DNA of 64,000 nt from Marinobacter sp. AC-23 (GTDB taxonomy: Bacteria; Pseudomonadota; Gammaproteobacteria; Pseudomonadales; Oleiphilaceae): the NCBI RefSeq assembly GCF_001858325.1, contig NZ_MBPP01000023.1, forward strand, positions 162,987-226,986. Direction: 5' to 3'. Numbering within the stretch: position 1 is the first letter of the stretch; every line of letters begins with the position of its first letter. The notes below the pieces were generated by a model. It was not told the DNA's origin. It was given only the letters and a program-made list of their open reading frames with translations, and ran no database searches. This document shows positions 37,752 through 48,969 of the stretch, one piece after another. The position numbers and the translations under genes were made by a program.

Positions 37752-38522
37752 TTAGTGTTCATCCCGCAGGAAAACCCAGTTGTTCTTGTCGGACTGGTCT
37801 TCGCTGAAATAGTAGCCATCAAGGTTAAAATTCTTGAGGTCGTTTGCATTGGTAATACGATTCAGGATGGCATAGCGGCACATGAGGCCGCGGGCTTTTT
37901 TGGCGTAGAAACTGATTATTTTGTACTGACCGTTTTTCCAATCCTTGAATTGGGGGGTGATCAGCTGTCCTTCAAGGTCTTTCTTCTTCAGGCTTTTGAA
38001 ATATTCATTCGAGGCCAGGTTTACCAGCACTCCGTCGTCATTCTTCAACAACCGATTTATTTCCTGGGTGAGACGGTCACCCCAAAACGCGTATAGATCC
38101 TTGCCGCGCTTGTTCTCGAACTTTGTGCCCATTTCCAGCCGGTATGGCTGCATCAGGTCAAGCGGTTTGAGAATGCCGTACAACCCGGACAACATGCGCA
38201 GGTGTGCCTGGGCGAAGCTGAAATCTTGCTCGCCAAAGCTTTCGGCACCCAGCCCCGTATAGACGTCACCTTTAAATGCCAAGACAGCTTGGCGCGCGTT
38301 CTTTGCAGAGAAGGGCGTGTGCCAGCTCTGAAAGCGCTCGGCGTTTAATTGACCCAGCTTGTCGCTGATGCTCATCAGGTTGCTAACCTGGTGGGGCTCC
38401 AGCTCTTTTAGCTGATCAATTAATTCGCAGGCATCATCGAGAAAGTCTGGCTTGGTAAAGGTTTCCGTTGCCAGGGGGCTCTCATAATCCAAGGTTTTAG
38501 CGGGTGAGATAACCATCAACAT
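37752..38522 (-). CDS. yaaA: Peroxide stress protein YaaA (DUF328)
   Basis: Encodes 256 residues from the ATG at 38522, with GAGGA upstream; a longer frame to 38630 overlaps the next gene and is not family-like. The start [16 protein letters not shown] is typical, as are [18 protein letters not shown] and [13 protein letters not shown]. YaaA lowers free iron under peroxide stress and binds DNA. Its ATG is 13 bases after the glutaredoxin-like gene's stop. Confidence 0.92.
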   Translation of the reverse strand: MLMVISPAKTLDYESPLATETFTKPDFLDDACELIDQLKELEPHQVSNLMSISDKLGQLNAERFQSWHTPFSAKNARQAVLAFKGDVYTGLGAESFGEQDFSFAQAHLRMLSGLYGILKPLDLMQPYRLEMGTKFENKRGKDLYAFWGDRLTQEINRLLKNDDGVLVNLASNEYFKSLKKKDLEGQLITPQFKDWKNGQYKIISFYAKKARGLMCRYAILNRITNANDLKNFNLDGYYFSEDQSDKNNWVFLRDEH

Positions 38523-38535
38523 GTTGGATAATTCC

Positions 38536-38769
38536 TCATTGCAGAAACGTGAGTAACTGATCACGGGTAAACGGCCAGTCGAGCTCCTGCCCGGTATCAC
38601 TGCGCCGCAGCACAGGAATTCGCGTGCCAAAACGCTCTACCAACTCTTCTGATTGTGCGATATCCACCACATCCACGGGTATCGGCGCCGGCATGGGCGT
38701 ACTCACCAGCAAGGCTTCTGCAAGCTCACACAGATGGCATTGGGGCGTGGTGTAAAAAAGCAATTCCAT
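38536..38769 (-). CDS. Glutaredoxin-family thiol protein
   Basis: Encodes 77 residues. The active-site CxxC is QCHLCELAE, followed by a cis-Pro region (TRIPVLRR). This is a small thioredoxin-fold protein of the DUF836 type. The ATG shares a base with the stop of the yciK gene (TAATG), and yaaA follows. Function as a redox partner is inferred. Confidence 0.8.
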   Translation of the reverse strand: MELLFYTTPQCHLCELAEALLVSTPMPAPIPVDVVDIAQSEELVERFGTRIPVLRRSDTGQELDWPFTRDQLLTFLQ

Positions 38770-39517
38770 TATTTTGATTGGGCGTCCACTTGCTGGCCGC
38801 TTACGCCTATGCTGTCACTGCCCATCAGATACAAATAGACCGGCATGAGCTCTTCCGGTGTTGGGTTCTGCTGTGGGTTTTCTGCCGGGTAAGCATGGGC
38901 CCGCATGTTGGTTCTGGTAGCGCCTGGGTTCAGGCTGTTTACCCGCACGTTGTGGCGATCATCGTCCAGTTCATCGGCCAGGAGTTGGCTCAGGCTTCAA
39001 CGGCAAACTTGGAGACTGCGTAGGCGCCCCAGTAGGCTTTAGCTTGGCGGCCAACACCGGAGGATGTGAAGATGACCGATGCTGCATCGGACATGCGCAG
39101 CAGGGGAATCATTGCCCGGCTGAGCAGGAACGGCGCCGTGGCATTCACGTGCATGACCTTGTTCCAGGTTTCCGGGTCGTACATTTCCACAGGGCTGCGA
39201 TCGCCAAGGATACCGGCATTGTGCAACAGGCCATCGAGCTTCCCGAAGTTGTCTTCCAGGGTCATGGCCAGTTCTTCGTAGTCTTTTACGGCAGCACCTT
39301 CAAAATTCATTGGAACTATGGCCGGTTTCGGGTGCCCGGCGGCTTCGATCTCGTCGTAGACCGATTCCAGTTTGCTCACGGTTCGCCCAACAAGAACCAC
39401 GGTTGCACCGTGAGCAGCATAGGTTTTTGCGGCGGTACGGCCGATTCCGCTGCCCGCACCGGTTACCAATATGATGCGGTCTTTCAGAAGATCAGCGGGT
39501 GCCTGGTAATCTTGCAT
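38769..39517 (-). CDS. yciK: YciK-family SDR oxidoreductase, frameshifted
   Basis: The first frame (39517-38990) has the Rossmann motif LVTGAGSGIGRTAAKTYA, the catalytic Ser region FTSSGVG and YAVSKFAVEA. One missing C (GAAGCCCTG) near 38996 ends it early. The next frame continues with SQLLADELDDD, VNSLNPGATRTNMRA and ends QQVDAQSK, giving about 249 residues. YciK is an SDR of unknown substrate. It follows mupP in the same direction, as in Pseudomonas. A sequence error is the likeliest cause. Confidence 0.85.
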
Positions 39518-39584
39518 AACCTGTCTCCGTAGCAGACTGGGGGTTCATCAGAGTGTGTCAACGTTCGGCCGTTTCAGAAGGGCG

Positions 39585-40247
39585 CTATTGTAACAGCTTT
39601 GCGAGATCGTTCACGGTGTCGGCAATGATGTCTGCTTGCCATAGGTCAACGGTCTCTGGCTCTTCTATATAGCCATAACGCACGGCGATGGTTTTCATAC
39701 GCGCATTACGGCCTGCCTTTATGTCTCGCTCGTGGTCGCCTACATACACCGCTCGGGCAGGATCTGCACCGATTTGTTGGCAGGCCAGAAACAAGGCCTC
39801 CGGATGGGGTTTACGATCAGTGACGTGATCCGGACAGACCAGCGAAGCGCAGCGTTCTGCAAGGCCAAGCGCCTGAACCAGCGGAGCCGCAAAACGTACC
39901 GGCTTGTTGGTAACGATTCCCCAAGGGATTCCCCGCTGTTCCAGTGAGTGAAGCAGCGTGTCCATGCCGTCAAAAAGACGGGTTTCAACGGCGACTCCCA
40001 CCTCGTACATGTCCAGAAACGCCGTGTGTTTGCCGAGATAATCCGGATGATCAGGTTCTAGCCCAAAGCCTATCCGCACCATGGCGCGGGCACCGTTGGA
40101 CACAGATCGGCGTATGTGCTCTGCCGGTAGTGCCGGGAGCCCGTGTTGCTGGCGCAGCTCGTTCAGGCAGCGGATAAAGTCTGGCGCTGTGTCGATCAGT
40201 GTGCCATCCAGATCAAACAGAACGGTTGAGGGTTGCTCAGTCTTCAC
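39585..40247 (-). CDS. mupP: HAD-family phosphatase, MupP-like (N-acetylmuramic acid 6-phosphate)
   Basis: Encodes 220 residues from a GTG that overlaps the ubiG stop. HAD motifs: [16 protein letters not shown] (I), [11 protein letters not shown] (II), KPHPEAL (III) and [15 protein letters not shown] (IV). In Pseudomonas the gene between ubiG and the SDR gene is mupP, which dephosphorylates MurNAc-6-P in cell-wall recycling. It could also be a phosphoglycolate phosphatase; the context favours MupP. Confidence 0.8.
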   Translation of the reverse strand: MKTEQPSTVLFDLDGTLIDTAPDFIRCLNELRQQHGLPALPAEHIRRSVSNGARAMVRIGFGLEPDHPDYLGKHTAFLDMYEVGVAVETRLFDGMDTLLHSLEQRGIPWGIVTNKPVRFAAPLVQALGLAERCASLVCPDHVTDRKPHPEALFLACQQIGADPARAVYVGDHERDIKAGRNARMKTIAVRYGYIEEPETVDLWQADIIADTVNDLAKLLQ

Positions 40248-40953
40248 GGGTATCCCGGGCGTGCATCAAATAATTTACATCTACGTCCCGGCCTAGCTTG
40301 TAGGAGCGGGTGATGGGATTATAGGTCATACCGGTCAGTTCACGCACATCCAACCCTGCGTGGCGAAGGTAATCGGACATTTCCGATGGCCGAATAAACT
40401 TCTTCCATTCGTGTGTGCCTTTGGGGAGCATGTTTAATACATACTCGGCACCAACAATCGCAAAAAGGAAAGACTTGGGGTTACGGTTGATGGTAGATAC
40501 AAACAGGTGTCCGCCGGGCTTGAGCAGGGTAGAGCAGGCTTTGATCACAGAAGCTGGGTCGGGTACATGCTCCAGCATTTCCAGACAGGTAACGGCGTCG
40601 TATTGACCAGCATGCTCTGGGTCACGGGCTAGCTCTTCAACAGTGATTTGTTGATAGTCCACCTTGATTCCGCTTTCCAGGCCATGTAACCGTGCAACGG
40701 CCAAAGGCGCTTCGCCCATATCTAATCCGGTTACGTGGGCACCACGCAGGGCCATTCCTTCTGAGAGTAAGCCGCCGCCACAGCCTATGTCTGCAACGCG
40801 CTTGCCAGCGAGAGATACGCGTTCGTCGATATAGTTCAGACGTAACGGGTTAATATCGTGCAATGGTTTGAACTCGCTGGTGGGATCCCACCAGCGGCTG
40901 GCCAAGGCTTCAAACTTGGCGATTTCGTTACGATCAACGTTCTGGTTTGTCAT
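40237..40953 (-). CDS. ubiG: Bifunctional 2-polyprenyl-6-hydroxyphenol/3-demethylubiquinol methyltransferase
   Basis: Encodes 238 residues. The start [26 protein letters not shown] is characteristic. The SAM motif is [20 protein letters not shown], followed by [12 protein letters not shown]. UbiG performs both O-methylations of ubiquinone synthesis. The 3' end overlaps mupP by 11 bases. Confidence 0.95.
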   Translation of the reverse strand: MTNQNVDRNEIAKFEALASRWWDPTSEFKPLHDINPLRLNYIDERVSLAGKRVADIGCGGGLLSEGMALRGAHVTGLDMGEAPLAVARLHGLESGIKVDYQQITVEELARDPEHAGQYDAVTCLEMLEHVPDPASVIKACSTLLKPGGHLFVSTINRNPKSFLFAIVGAEYVLNMLPKGTHEWKKFIRPSEMSDYLRHAGLDVRELTGMTYNPITRSYKLGRDVDVNYLMHARDTRED

Positions 40954-40988
40954 GTTGCGTTCTGCCTGATCAATCTGTCGGAATTCAG

Positions 40989-42327
40989 TTAGTCAGCCTG
41001 GTGCTGGCGGATCTTCGTGGCCCAGCCTTCAACGCGAAGCATAAGATCTGGGACATCTATACGCGTCAGTTTGCCATCCTGTACCTGAGGTACGCCATTA
41101 ATCCAGCTATGACTTACTGCGCGGCCGTGGTTGCTGTAAACAAGATGGGATGCAGGGTCATAAACCGGCTGAATAAACGGATCACTAAGATCAACCGCTA
41201 TGATGTCGGCCAACTTGCCGGCCACCAATGAACCCAGGTCGTGGTCCCGGCCTAAGGCCTTGGCGCCATTGAGCGTTGCCATCTGAAGGGCTTGGTGAGC
41301 AGACAGTGCGGCTGCATCGTTGGCGGCCACTTTAGCCACCATGGCGGCGGTACGGGTTTCGCCAAACAGATCCAGATCGTTGTTGCTGGCAGCTCCATCC
41401 GTTCCTATAGCAACGTTCACACTGCTTTGCATAAGTTTATGGGTGGGGCACATGCCGCTGGCGAGCTTGAGATTGGATTCGGGGCAGTGGATAACGTGTG
41501 CGCCTGTGCCTGCAAGCAGGGTGATGTCTGAGTCGCTGACTTGGGTCATGTGAACACACTGGGTGTTGGCACCAAGAGCGCCAAGTTCTGCAAGGCGTTC
41601 AATAGGGCGTTTCCCCTGCTTTTCCATGGCATCCGCCACTTCAAATTCGGTTTCATGCAGGTGGATTTGAATGCGCGCCCCTGTTTTTTTGGAGAGCGCG
41701 ACAGCTTGGCCAAGGGTTCGTCAGATACGGTGTAAGGTGCATGAGGACCAATGGCGGGCATAATGTAGTCGTCGCCTTTCCAAAGATCGATCAGTGCCTC
41801 GCCTTTGTTCAGATACTCATCCGGGCCAGAGCCCCATGGGGTCGGGAAATCCAACAGCGGAAAGCAGACCTGTGCCCGCATACCCGTATCGTGGGCCATT
41901 TGGGCCACAATCTCTGGGAAAAAATACATATCCGAGAAGGTGGTCGTGCCGGTTCTTAGCATCTCTGCCATGGCCAACTGCGTGCCGTCGGCAATAAACT
42001 GTTCGCTGATAAACTGGCCTTCTGCCGGCCAGATATGATCGTTCAGCCAAGTCATCAGGGGAAGATCATCTGCCATGCCACGAAACAGTGACATGGCCGC
42101 ATGGCCGTGCATGTTGATCAGCCGGGCATTACAACATGGTGGGGGAGGTCAATGGTCTCCCGAGTACGAAACTCACGATCTGCTTGCGCCACGGGTAACA
42201 CCGCCGCAATTTTGGAGCCCTGAATGATAACGGCCTGATGCTCAAGCACCACCCCGGAGGGCTCAATCGGAATCAACCAACGGGCGTTGATGCGAATATC
42301 AGCTGCGGTGATGGTATCTGCCGTCAT
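40989..42327 (-). CDS. mtaD: TRZ/ATZ-family amidohydrolase (5-methylthioadenosine/S-adenosylhomocysteine deaminase-like), two frameshifts
   Basis: Three frames add up to about 446 residues, starting at the ATG at 42327. The N-terminal part has HHVVMPG; restoring one C near 42117 gives [10 protein letters not shown] with the zinc ligands. A second missing G near 41715 restores [27 protein letters not shown]. The C-terminal part has [14 protein letters not shown] and [14 protein letters not shown]. In Pseudomonas this gene lies beside ubiG and divergent from mtnA, and its product deaminates methylthioadenosine. The gene faces mtnA across palindromes, which supports a salvage role. Confidence 0.82.
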
Positions 42328-42363
42328 TAACCCTGCCTTGCAGTGCCGGCCACACGTAAATTT

Positions 42364-42430
42364 GAGCACGAGAAAAGTGCTCTCGGGCGCCGGACAATGG
42401 AATGTAGGCCGGAAGTATAACCGTTATACT
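42364..42430. promoter_or_regulatory. Two inverted repeats between mtaD and mtnA
   Basis: A 17-base perfect palindrome, AGTATAACCGTTATACT (42414-42430), contains TATACT on both strands, which could be overlapping -10 boxes for the divergent genes. A second repeat, GAGCAC-N7-GTGCTC, lies at 42364-42382. Together they are candidate operator sites for methylthioadenosine salvage genes. The regulator is unknown. Confidence 0.4.
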
Positions 42431-42465
42431 GGCGGTTTTCAGTGTTATGAAACGAGAGTCAGGCA

Positions 42466-43545
42466 ATGAATAATACTAAGGAATCGACATCCCCGGCCAT
42501 AGGAACGGTCGCTCTTAAATGGCATAACGGTAGCCTGGAGCTGCTTGATCAGCGCCTTTTGCCAGCTCAGGAGCAATGGGTAACCTTGAAAAGCGCGTCT
42601 GGTGTGGCTCTGTGCATTCAGGACATGGTTGTTCGCGGCGCGCCGGCCATTGGTATCAGCGCAGCGTACGGTGTGGCACTGGCTGCCCGGCATGCCAGTG
42701 ACGAAGGCTGGCAAGCTGTAATTAAACAGGCTATCCGTGAATTATCCGCCTCGCGGCCAACGGCAGTGAATCTGTTCTGGGCCTTGCAGCGAATGGAGCG
42801 GGTGTTTGGTGCTTGCGGCGACCTCAGCGAAGCGCAGAAACGGCTAGAGGATGAAGCGATTGCCATTCACCAGGAAGACCTTGCGGCCAACCTGGCAATG
42901 GCAGATCACGCCCTTGGTGCGATGGGGTTTTCTGTGGGCGCCGATAACACGTCGCCTATCTCGGTTCTTACCCACTGTAATACGGGTGCGCTTGCAACGG
43001 GTGGATATGGCACTGCCCTAGGTGTTATTCGCCGGCTGCATGAGAAAAACCTGTTGAAGCAGGTTTATGCAGATGAAACCCGACCCTGGCTACAGGGCAG
43101 CCGACTGACGGCCTGGGAATTGATGCGGGACGGTATTCCGGTGACTCTGAATGCGGATGGCGCTGCAGCGGCAATTCTTGCATCGGGTGAGGTGCGGTGG
43201 GTCATCGTTGGCGCGGACCGGATTACTGCCAACGGCGATGTTGCCAATAAAATTGGTACATATAGCCTCGCGGTGCTGGCGCGTTATCACAACGTTGGGT
43301 TTATGGTCGTGGCGCCCACTAGCACCGTGGATATGTCGCTGAAATCAGGTGCCCAGATCCCTATTGAAGAGCGGAACGGCGTTGAGCTTCGAGAGGTGCG
43401 TGGGGTTCCGTTGGCGCCGGAAGGTGTGTCGGTATTTAACCCGGTGTTCGATGTAACGCCTGCAAGCCTGATTGATGTGATCGTTACGGAAAAAGGCGTG
43501 GTGCGGAATCCGGATATTGCGGGAATGTACAGGCTATTTGGTTGA
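42466..43545 (+). CDS. mtnA: Methylthioribose-1-phosphate isomerase
   Basis: Encodes 359 residues. Family motifs: [15 protein letters not shown] (about 51-65), [19 protein letters not shown] with the catalytic Cys (about 168), and [19 protein letters not shown] with the catalytic Asp (about 248). The enzyme converts MTR-1-P to MTRu-1-P in methionine salvage. It diverges from the deaminase gene, which feeds the same pathway. The end overlaps the convergent HTH gene by 12 bases. Confidence 0.95.
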   Translation: MNNTKESTSPAIGTVALKWHNGSLELLDQRLLPAQEQWVTLKSASGVALCIQDMVVRGAPAIGISAAYGVALAARHASDEGWQAVIKQAIRELSASRPTAVNLFWALQRMERVFGACGDLSEAQKRLEDEAIAIHQEDLAANLAMADHALGAMGFSVGADNTSPISVLTHCNTGALATGGYGTALGVIRRLHEKNLLKQVYADETRPWLQGSRLTAWELMRDGIPVTLNADGAAAAILASGEVRWVIVGADRITANGDVANKIGTYSLAVLARYHNVGFMVVAPTSTVDMSLKSGAQIPIEERNGVELREVRGVPLAPEGVSVFNPVFDVTPASLIDVIVTEKGVVRNPDIAGMYRLFG

Positions 43546-44321
43546 CGGCTTTTTTTCGGTGGTAGCGTTGGTGTCTGCCAGTTCGTTATTTTGTTTGGCA
43601 AAACTTTCGCGCAGCTCCGCCACCTGCTTTTCCTGATCTTCCGCGAAGTGTAGTGACATCTCAAAGCTCTGCCGGGTGAATTCCAGTACCTTGCGGAAGC
43701 CTTCATCTGAGAGGGTTCGTGCAGAGTCGTGGCGGCGAAAGATGTTGATAAACTCCCGCTCCCTCTCAAACTGCAACGGCACTCTGGCCACGCCCCAGTC
43801 GTTCAGGATTTGCCAGACCTCGGGATTGTAATTCCGGGTGGTGCGCATGATAAAAGGGATGGGGTCGTTCCGTGCGATGAGCGCGGTCAGCCGGAGGATC
43901 AACTCAAAAGAAAGCGTAGCCGTGCCGTTCTCTATGGCTTCAAGAACGGACTTGTCACGAAGATCGAGCGCTTCGCTCATCTCGGATAAGGTCAGCCCGG
44001 CCACTTCCCGTATATCCTTTAAGGACTGGCCTGCAGCGAGCATGGCACGGAGCTGGTCCTGGGAGTTAATCAGTGCCCGGCCCACTCGCAACGATGTGTC
44101 TGTGGCGCGAGCCCGAACCGGAAGGCCGACCCGGTCAAGCTGGCTAACCGGTCAATAATGCCTTCCGGGGCTTTTTCTGAAGCTGCGGGTTTGCGTAGTT
44201 CATCTACTTCTTCTTGAGAGCGCATGGCGTGAAGCGCATCCAACAGCATGTCCTGCAGCGCCCGAGCCTTGTTCTGATTCTCCGGGTCGCTGGACACTTG
44301 CTTGTCAGTTTTCTGAACCAT
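43534..44321 (-). CDS. Helix-turn-helix (XRE-type) protein, frameshifted
   Basis: Two frames join at about 44100: the first 70 residues end in SAFRFGLA, and the second continues with [19 protein letters not shown]. One missing base (probably CCC reduced to CC) explains the break; the whole is about 261 residues. The middle is an XRE-like HTH ([20 protein letters not shown], then [11 protein letters not shown]). The C-terminus is charged and helical. The ATG overlaps the prc stop. Target genes are unknown. Confidence 0.7.
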
Positions 44322-46490
44322 TACCGGGCTTCAGCCTGAGCCGCGAACTGCTGTGGGGTAAGGATGGAGGCCATGCGCTTATCCAGCTCCAGCATGTCTG
44401 CCATAATATCGCCGCCTTCGCGAATCACGAAATCCAGCTCTTCGTCAGTAGACCCGAGATCTGCGGCCTGTTGATCCTGCCAGTCCTCAAGCTCATCGAT
44501 AGACTCAAAAGTATCCTCGCCACGGAGCTCACGGCGCGCATTGGCAATGGACAACCTGGTGCGTTCGATCTGTTCCTGCTGGATAGTGCGTTCGTCCAGG
44601 TTCAAGCTCACAGTTTCCCTTTGGCGTTGCTCTTTCAGGAAATTGATTTCTTGCTGAAGCAGGCTGAACTCCGGGCTGCTGGCAAAGCGACTTTCATGAC
44701 GCTTACGGAGATCGTCAATGATGCTGCTGAAATCGAAATATCGGGTATGCGGAACGGCATCTATCTGATCCCAGGGCAGGGCATGATCCAGTGCATCTTC
44801 ACCGATACGGGTTTTGTCGATACGTGAGGGGATTTCGATATCCGGGATCACGCCTTTATGCTGGTTGATCCCCCGGATACGCGGTAGAACTTCGATTGGG
44901 TAATCTTGAGCTGGCCATGGTTAAGCGGGCGAACGGCCTGCACTGTGCCCTTGCCAAATGTTTGCGAGCCAACAACCAGGCCGCGGCCATAATCCTGGAT
45001 CGCGCCAGCGAAAATTTCGGAGGCCGAGGCGCTCATGCGGTTGGTGAGCACCACTAAAGGCCCATCGTAGGCGACCGAGGCATCGTTATCGGTAAGCACC
45101 TGCACTTCATTGCTCGAGTTGCGAATTTGCACGGTAGGTCCGGTATCGATAAACAAGCCAACCAAGTCATTGGCTTCGTGCAAGGCGCCGCCGCCATTGT
45201 TGCGAAGGTCTATCACCAAGCCGTTTACGCCATCCTGCTGCAGTTCTGTAATCAGCTTTCGCACATCGCGGGTGGTGCTCTTGTAATTGGGGTCGCCTGC
45301 CTGCATGGCCCGGAAATCGGCGTAGAACGTGGGGATGGTAATCACGCCAATGGTGTATTCCTTACCATTGCGCTCAAGCTCTATGGTGTCTTTGCTGGCG
45401 CTTTGCTCCTCCAGCTTGACTTCATCTCGACTGATGGCAATAGATTTGGTCAGGGTTTCGTCGGTTGAGCTGGCTGGCACTACTTCAAGCGTAACCACTG
45501 AGTTGCGTGGACCTCGGATAAGATCGACCACCTCATCCAGGCGCCAGCCAATCACATTCACCGGCTTTTCGCGTCCTGCGCCACTGAAACAATTCTGTCG
45601 GCGGGCTTAAGTTGGCCTTGCTTTGAGGCTGGTCCACCTGGAACCAGTCTGACAACTTTAGTGTACTCGTTGTCTGCCTGCAGAACCGCACCGATACCCT
45701 CCAGCGAAAGGCTCATGTTGATGTTGAAGTTTTCGGAGGTGCGTGGCGAAAAGTAGGAAGTGTGTGGGTCCCACATACCGGTGAAAGCATTCATATACGC
45801 CTGAAAGGCATCTTCGCTGCGAGCCTGGTATGCACGTTTTAGCTGGCCTTCGTAGCGGCGCTTCAGAGATTCTGTGATGGCATCGTCGTCGGTTCCGTTG
45901 AGGCGTTGGGCAAGCACGGCGTTTTTAATGCGTTTGTTCCACAGTTTATCAAGCGCCTGCGTGTCTGGCTCCCACTCGGCCTCAGAGCGATCAAGCAAAA
46001 TGCTTTCGTCAGACGTAAACGTCAGGTTTTCAATGCCAGCGTCCAAGGTGTCCAAGGCAAACTGAAGGCGCTCTATAACACGCTGTTGGACCAGGTTGTA
46101 GATATCAAACCCGGGCTGCAGTTGGCCAGTTTTGAGGGCCGAGCCTAACCGGGATTTGACCTTCTTGAGTGCTTCAACGTCGCTGCCAGTCAGATAAACG
46201 CGCTGACCATCCAGGTAGTTCAGGTAGGCGTCAAACACATCGCCGGAAAGTTTGTCGCTAATGCCCAGGTCGCGGAAATGGGTGAACTGCAGTTGTCTCG
46301 CAATGAGAATGTTGGCTCGTGCCTGGTCAATAGTTGGTGCGACCGGTGTATACGTTTCCGGTTCGGCAGCTTTTGCCTGCGCTCCAAACGGCGCTGATAA
46401 TAGAAGGGCAACGGTGAGCGCTTTACACACACCCATCCAGCCAGTTCTAAAAGGCGCGTGACGGATAGATGTTTTTTCCGCGATGGTCAT
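44321..46490 (-). CDS. prc: Carboxy-terminal (tail-specific) processing protease, two frameshifts
   Basis: Three frames add up to about 722 residues from the ATG at 46490. A signal peptide (ALTVALLLSAPFGAQA) and a helical N-domain precede a PDZ domain (MSLSLEGIGAVLQAD, VPGGPASKQGQLKPADRI). A missing G near 45570 ends the first frame; EKPVNVIGWRLDEVVDLI continues. The S41 core has the nucleophile in NRMSASASE and the Lys in SQTFGKGTVQ. A second missing base near 44866 is followed by KGVIPDIEIPSR and the DUF3340-like tail. Prc degrades periplasmic proteins and peptidoglycan enzymes. Confidence 0.88.
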
Positions 46491-46754
46491 ATAGGCATAC
46501 CTGACGATGCTGGGTACCTGCCAGACAGATCTGGAATCGGTTAACCCGTGGGCTTGTTGATTTATTGTAGGCAAGGGCTACACCCGTTGCTATAGGCACG
46601 GCGTATCGGTTCGTGACAATCTGTCCATGAATATTTCGGCTTTTCACTGAAAAGTTGTTGTTTTTCAGATAGTTTTAGCTGGATTGAACCGGAGGGTGGG
46701 CGCGGTGGTAGGAGTTGGGCACGGACGGGTTTGAGTATTGTAGATAGAGAATGC

Positions 46755-46777
46755 GGCGGAGGGGGTGGTCCTCCGCC
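46755..46777 (-). terminator. Hairpin after the fadB-like gene
   Basis: Arms GGCGGAGG and CCTCCGCC with a 7-base loop sit 12 bases past the beta-oxidation gene's stop. No strong T-run follows on the minus strand; an ATTTTGT follows on the plus strand. Confidence 0.5.
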
Positions 46778-46788
46778 ATTTTGTCACC

Positions 46789-48938
46789 TTAAGTGAACGG
46801 TTTTTCTTGCTCTGCATGTTCAAGCAGCAGCGCCGGCGGAGCAAAGCGCTCGCCGTGAGCGACTGCCAATTCCTTGGCACGCTCTGCAAACTGTCTCACA
46901 CCATACTGATTAATAAACTGTATGGCGCCGCCAGTCCAAGGGGCGTATCCAATACCGAAGATACTGCCTATGTTGGCATCTTCTACGGTGCGTAACACGC
47001 CTTCTTCCAGGCAGCGAACGGTTTCAATCGCCTGAATGAACAGAATGCGATCTTTCAGATCTTGCAGTTTTACCTGGTTGGCTTTTTCCTGGTTCACATA
47101 GAGGGTTTCAAGCTCTGGCCAGAAGTGCTTCTTGCCTTTGGCGGGGTATTCGTAGAAACCCGCGCCGGCAGATTTACCTTTACGGCCGTGGTCGTTAACC
47201 ATCTGATCGATAATGGCTTCTGCGGGGTGTGCAGTCCAAGTGCCGCCAGCTGCTTCTACATCTTTTTTGCTCTGATCGCGAACGTGCTGCATCAGCGTTA
47301 AGCTGACTTCATCACTGATCGTCAGAGGGCCAACCGGCATGCCTGCCAGTAAGCCCGCATTGTCGATGCTGGCCGGGTGAATACCTTCGCCGAGCATGCA
47401 GATGCCTTCGTTAACGAAGGTGCCGAACACGCGGGAGGTGAAGAAGCCGCGGCTGTCATTAACAACCACCGGGATCTTGCCAATCTGCTGAACGTAATCG
47501 AAGGCCCTGGCCAGAGTCTCATTCGATGTTTTCTCACCAACAATGATCTCCACAAGCATCATTTTGTCTACGGGCGAAAAAAAGTGCAGCCCGATGAAGT
47601 TTTCTGGCTTGTCAGAGGCCTTGGCCAACTGAGTGATGGGGATGGTTGAGGTGTTGGAAGCAAAGATGCCATTTTTAACCAGCTTTGGTTCGGCTTCTGC
47701 GGTCACGTTTGCTTTCAGGTCGCTGTCTTCAAATACAGCTTCGATAACCAGGTCGCAGCCTTCCAGATCGGCGGCAGAAGCGGTCGCTTTGATACGTCCC
47801 AGGATCTCTGCTTTCTTCTCTTCGGTCATTCGGCCGCGGCTGACTTTTTTCACCAGCAGGTTTTCTGAGTAGTTCTTGCCTTTCTCAGCGCCTTCCAGAG
47901 AAACGTCTTTAAGCACCACTTCCATGCCTCGGCTGGCAGTGGAGTAAGCAATGCCAGCGCCCATCATGCCAGCGCCCAAAACACCGACCTTTTTAAAGGT
48001 TTCTTTTTCTACGCCATCCGGGCGACTGCCGCCGGCGTTAATATCATTAAGCTGGAACCAGAAGGTGCCGGTCATGTTCTTGGCGACTTGGCCCGTTACC
48101 AATTCTGCAAAATAGCGGGTCTCGATCAGGCTGCCGTTATCAAAGTCTACCTGTGCCCCTTCAACGGCCGCAGCCATAATGCGCTCAGGCGCGGGGTAAC
48201 AGCCCTTGGTTTTCTGCTTAAGCATGGCGGGTGCAATCGCCAGCTTTTGTGCCATGGCAGGATGATGGGGCGCACCGCCTGGCAGTTTGAAGCCTTTCTT
48301 GTCCCATGGCTGCTGGCATTTAGGGTTGGCATCAATGAATGCCCTTGCTTTGGCGATCATGTCATCCGCTGAGTCGGCCAGTTCATCAATCATTCCGGCT
48401 TTCAGAGCAGCTTGGGGCTTAATTTTTTGCCTTCCATCAGGAGCGGGAACGCCGCTTCCAGGCCAATCATTCTCGGCAGGCGCTGGGTGCCGCCGCCGCC
48501 AGGCAGTAGGCCAAGTGTTACTTCAGGCAGGCCCAGTTGAATGCTGTCGTTGTTCAAAACGACGCGGTGATGACAGGCCAAGGCGATTTCCAGGCCGCCA
48601 CCCAGTGCAGTGCCGTTGATAGCAGCCACAACCGGCTTACCACAGGTTTCCAGTGCCCGCATCTGGGCTTTCATGGAGTTGACCATGTCTTCAAACGCTT
48701 GCGCGTCGTCGCGGGTAACCTTGTGAATTTCTTTAAGGTCGCCACCGGCAAAAAATGTTTTCTTGGCAGAGGTAACAATAATGCCGCGAATGCTGTCCAG
48801 GTCGCCCTGAACCTTGTTGACCGTCTCACCCAGAGCTTCACGAAATGCCGCATTCATGGTGTTCGCGGACTGCCCAGGCATATCGATGGTCAGGGTCAGA
48901 ATCTGATCTGCCCCCACTTCGTAACGGATGGCACTCAT
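46789..48938 (-). CDS. 3-hydroxyacyl-CoA dehydrogenase/enoyl-CoA hydratase (FadB/FadJ-like), frameshifted
   Basis: The two frames add up to about 716 residues from the ATG at 48938, preceded by AGGAGA. The N-terminal crotonase domain has AAINGTALGGGLEIALACHH and GLPEVTLGLLPGGGGTQRLPR. A missing G near 48408 (AAGGCT) interrupts it before LKAGMIDELADSADDM. The dehydrogenase domain begins KVGVLGAGMMGAGIAY and has GLHFFSPVDKMMLVEI. It performs hydration and oxidation in fatty acid degradation. The thiolase gene 31 bases upstream supplies the last step. Confidence 0.88.
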
Positions 48939-48969
48939 AATCGGTTCTCCTGATAGAAAAGGTGTGGGT

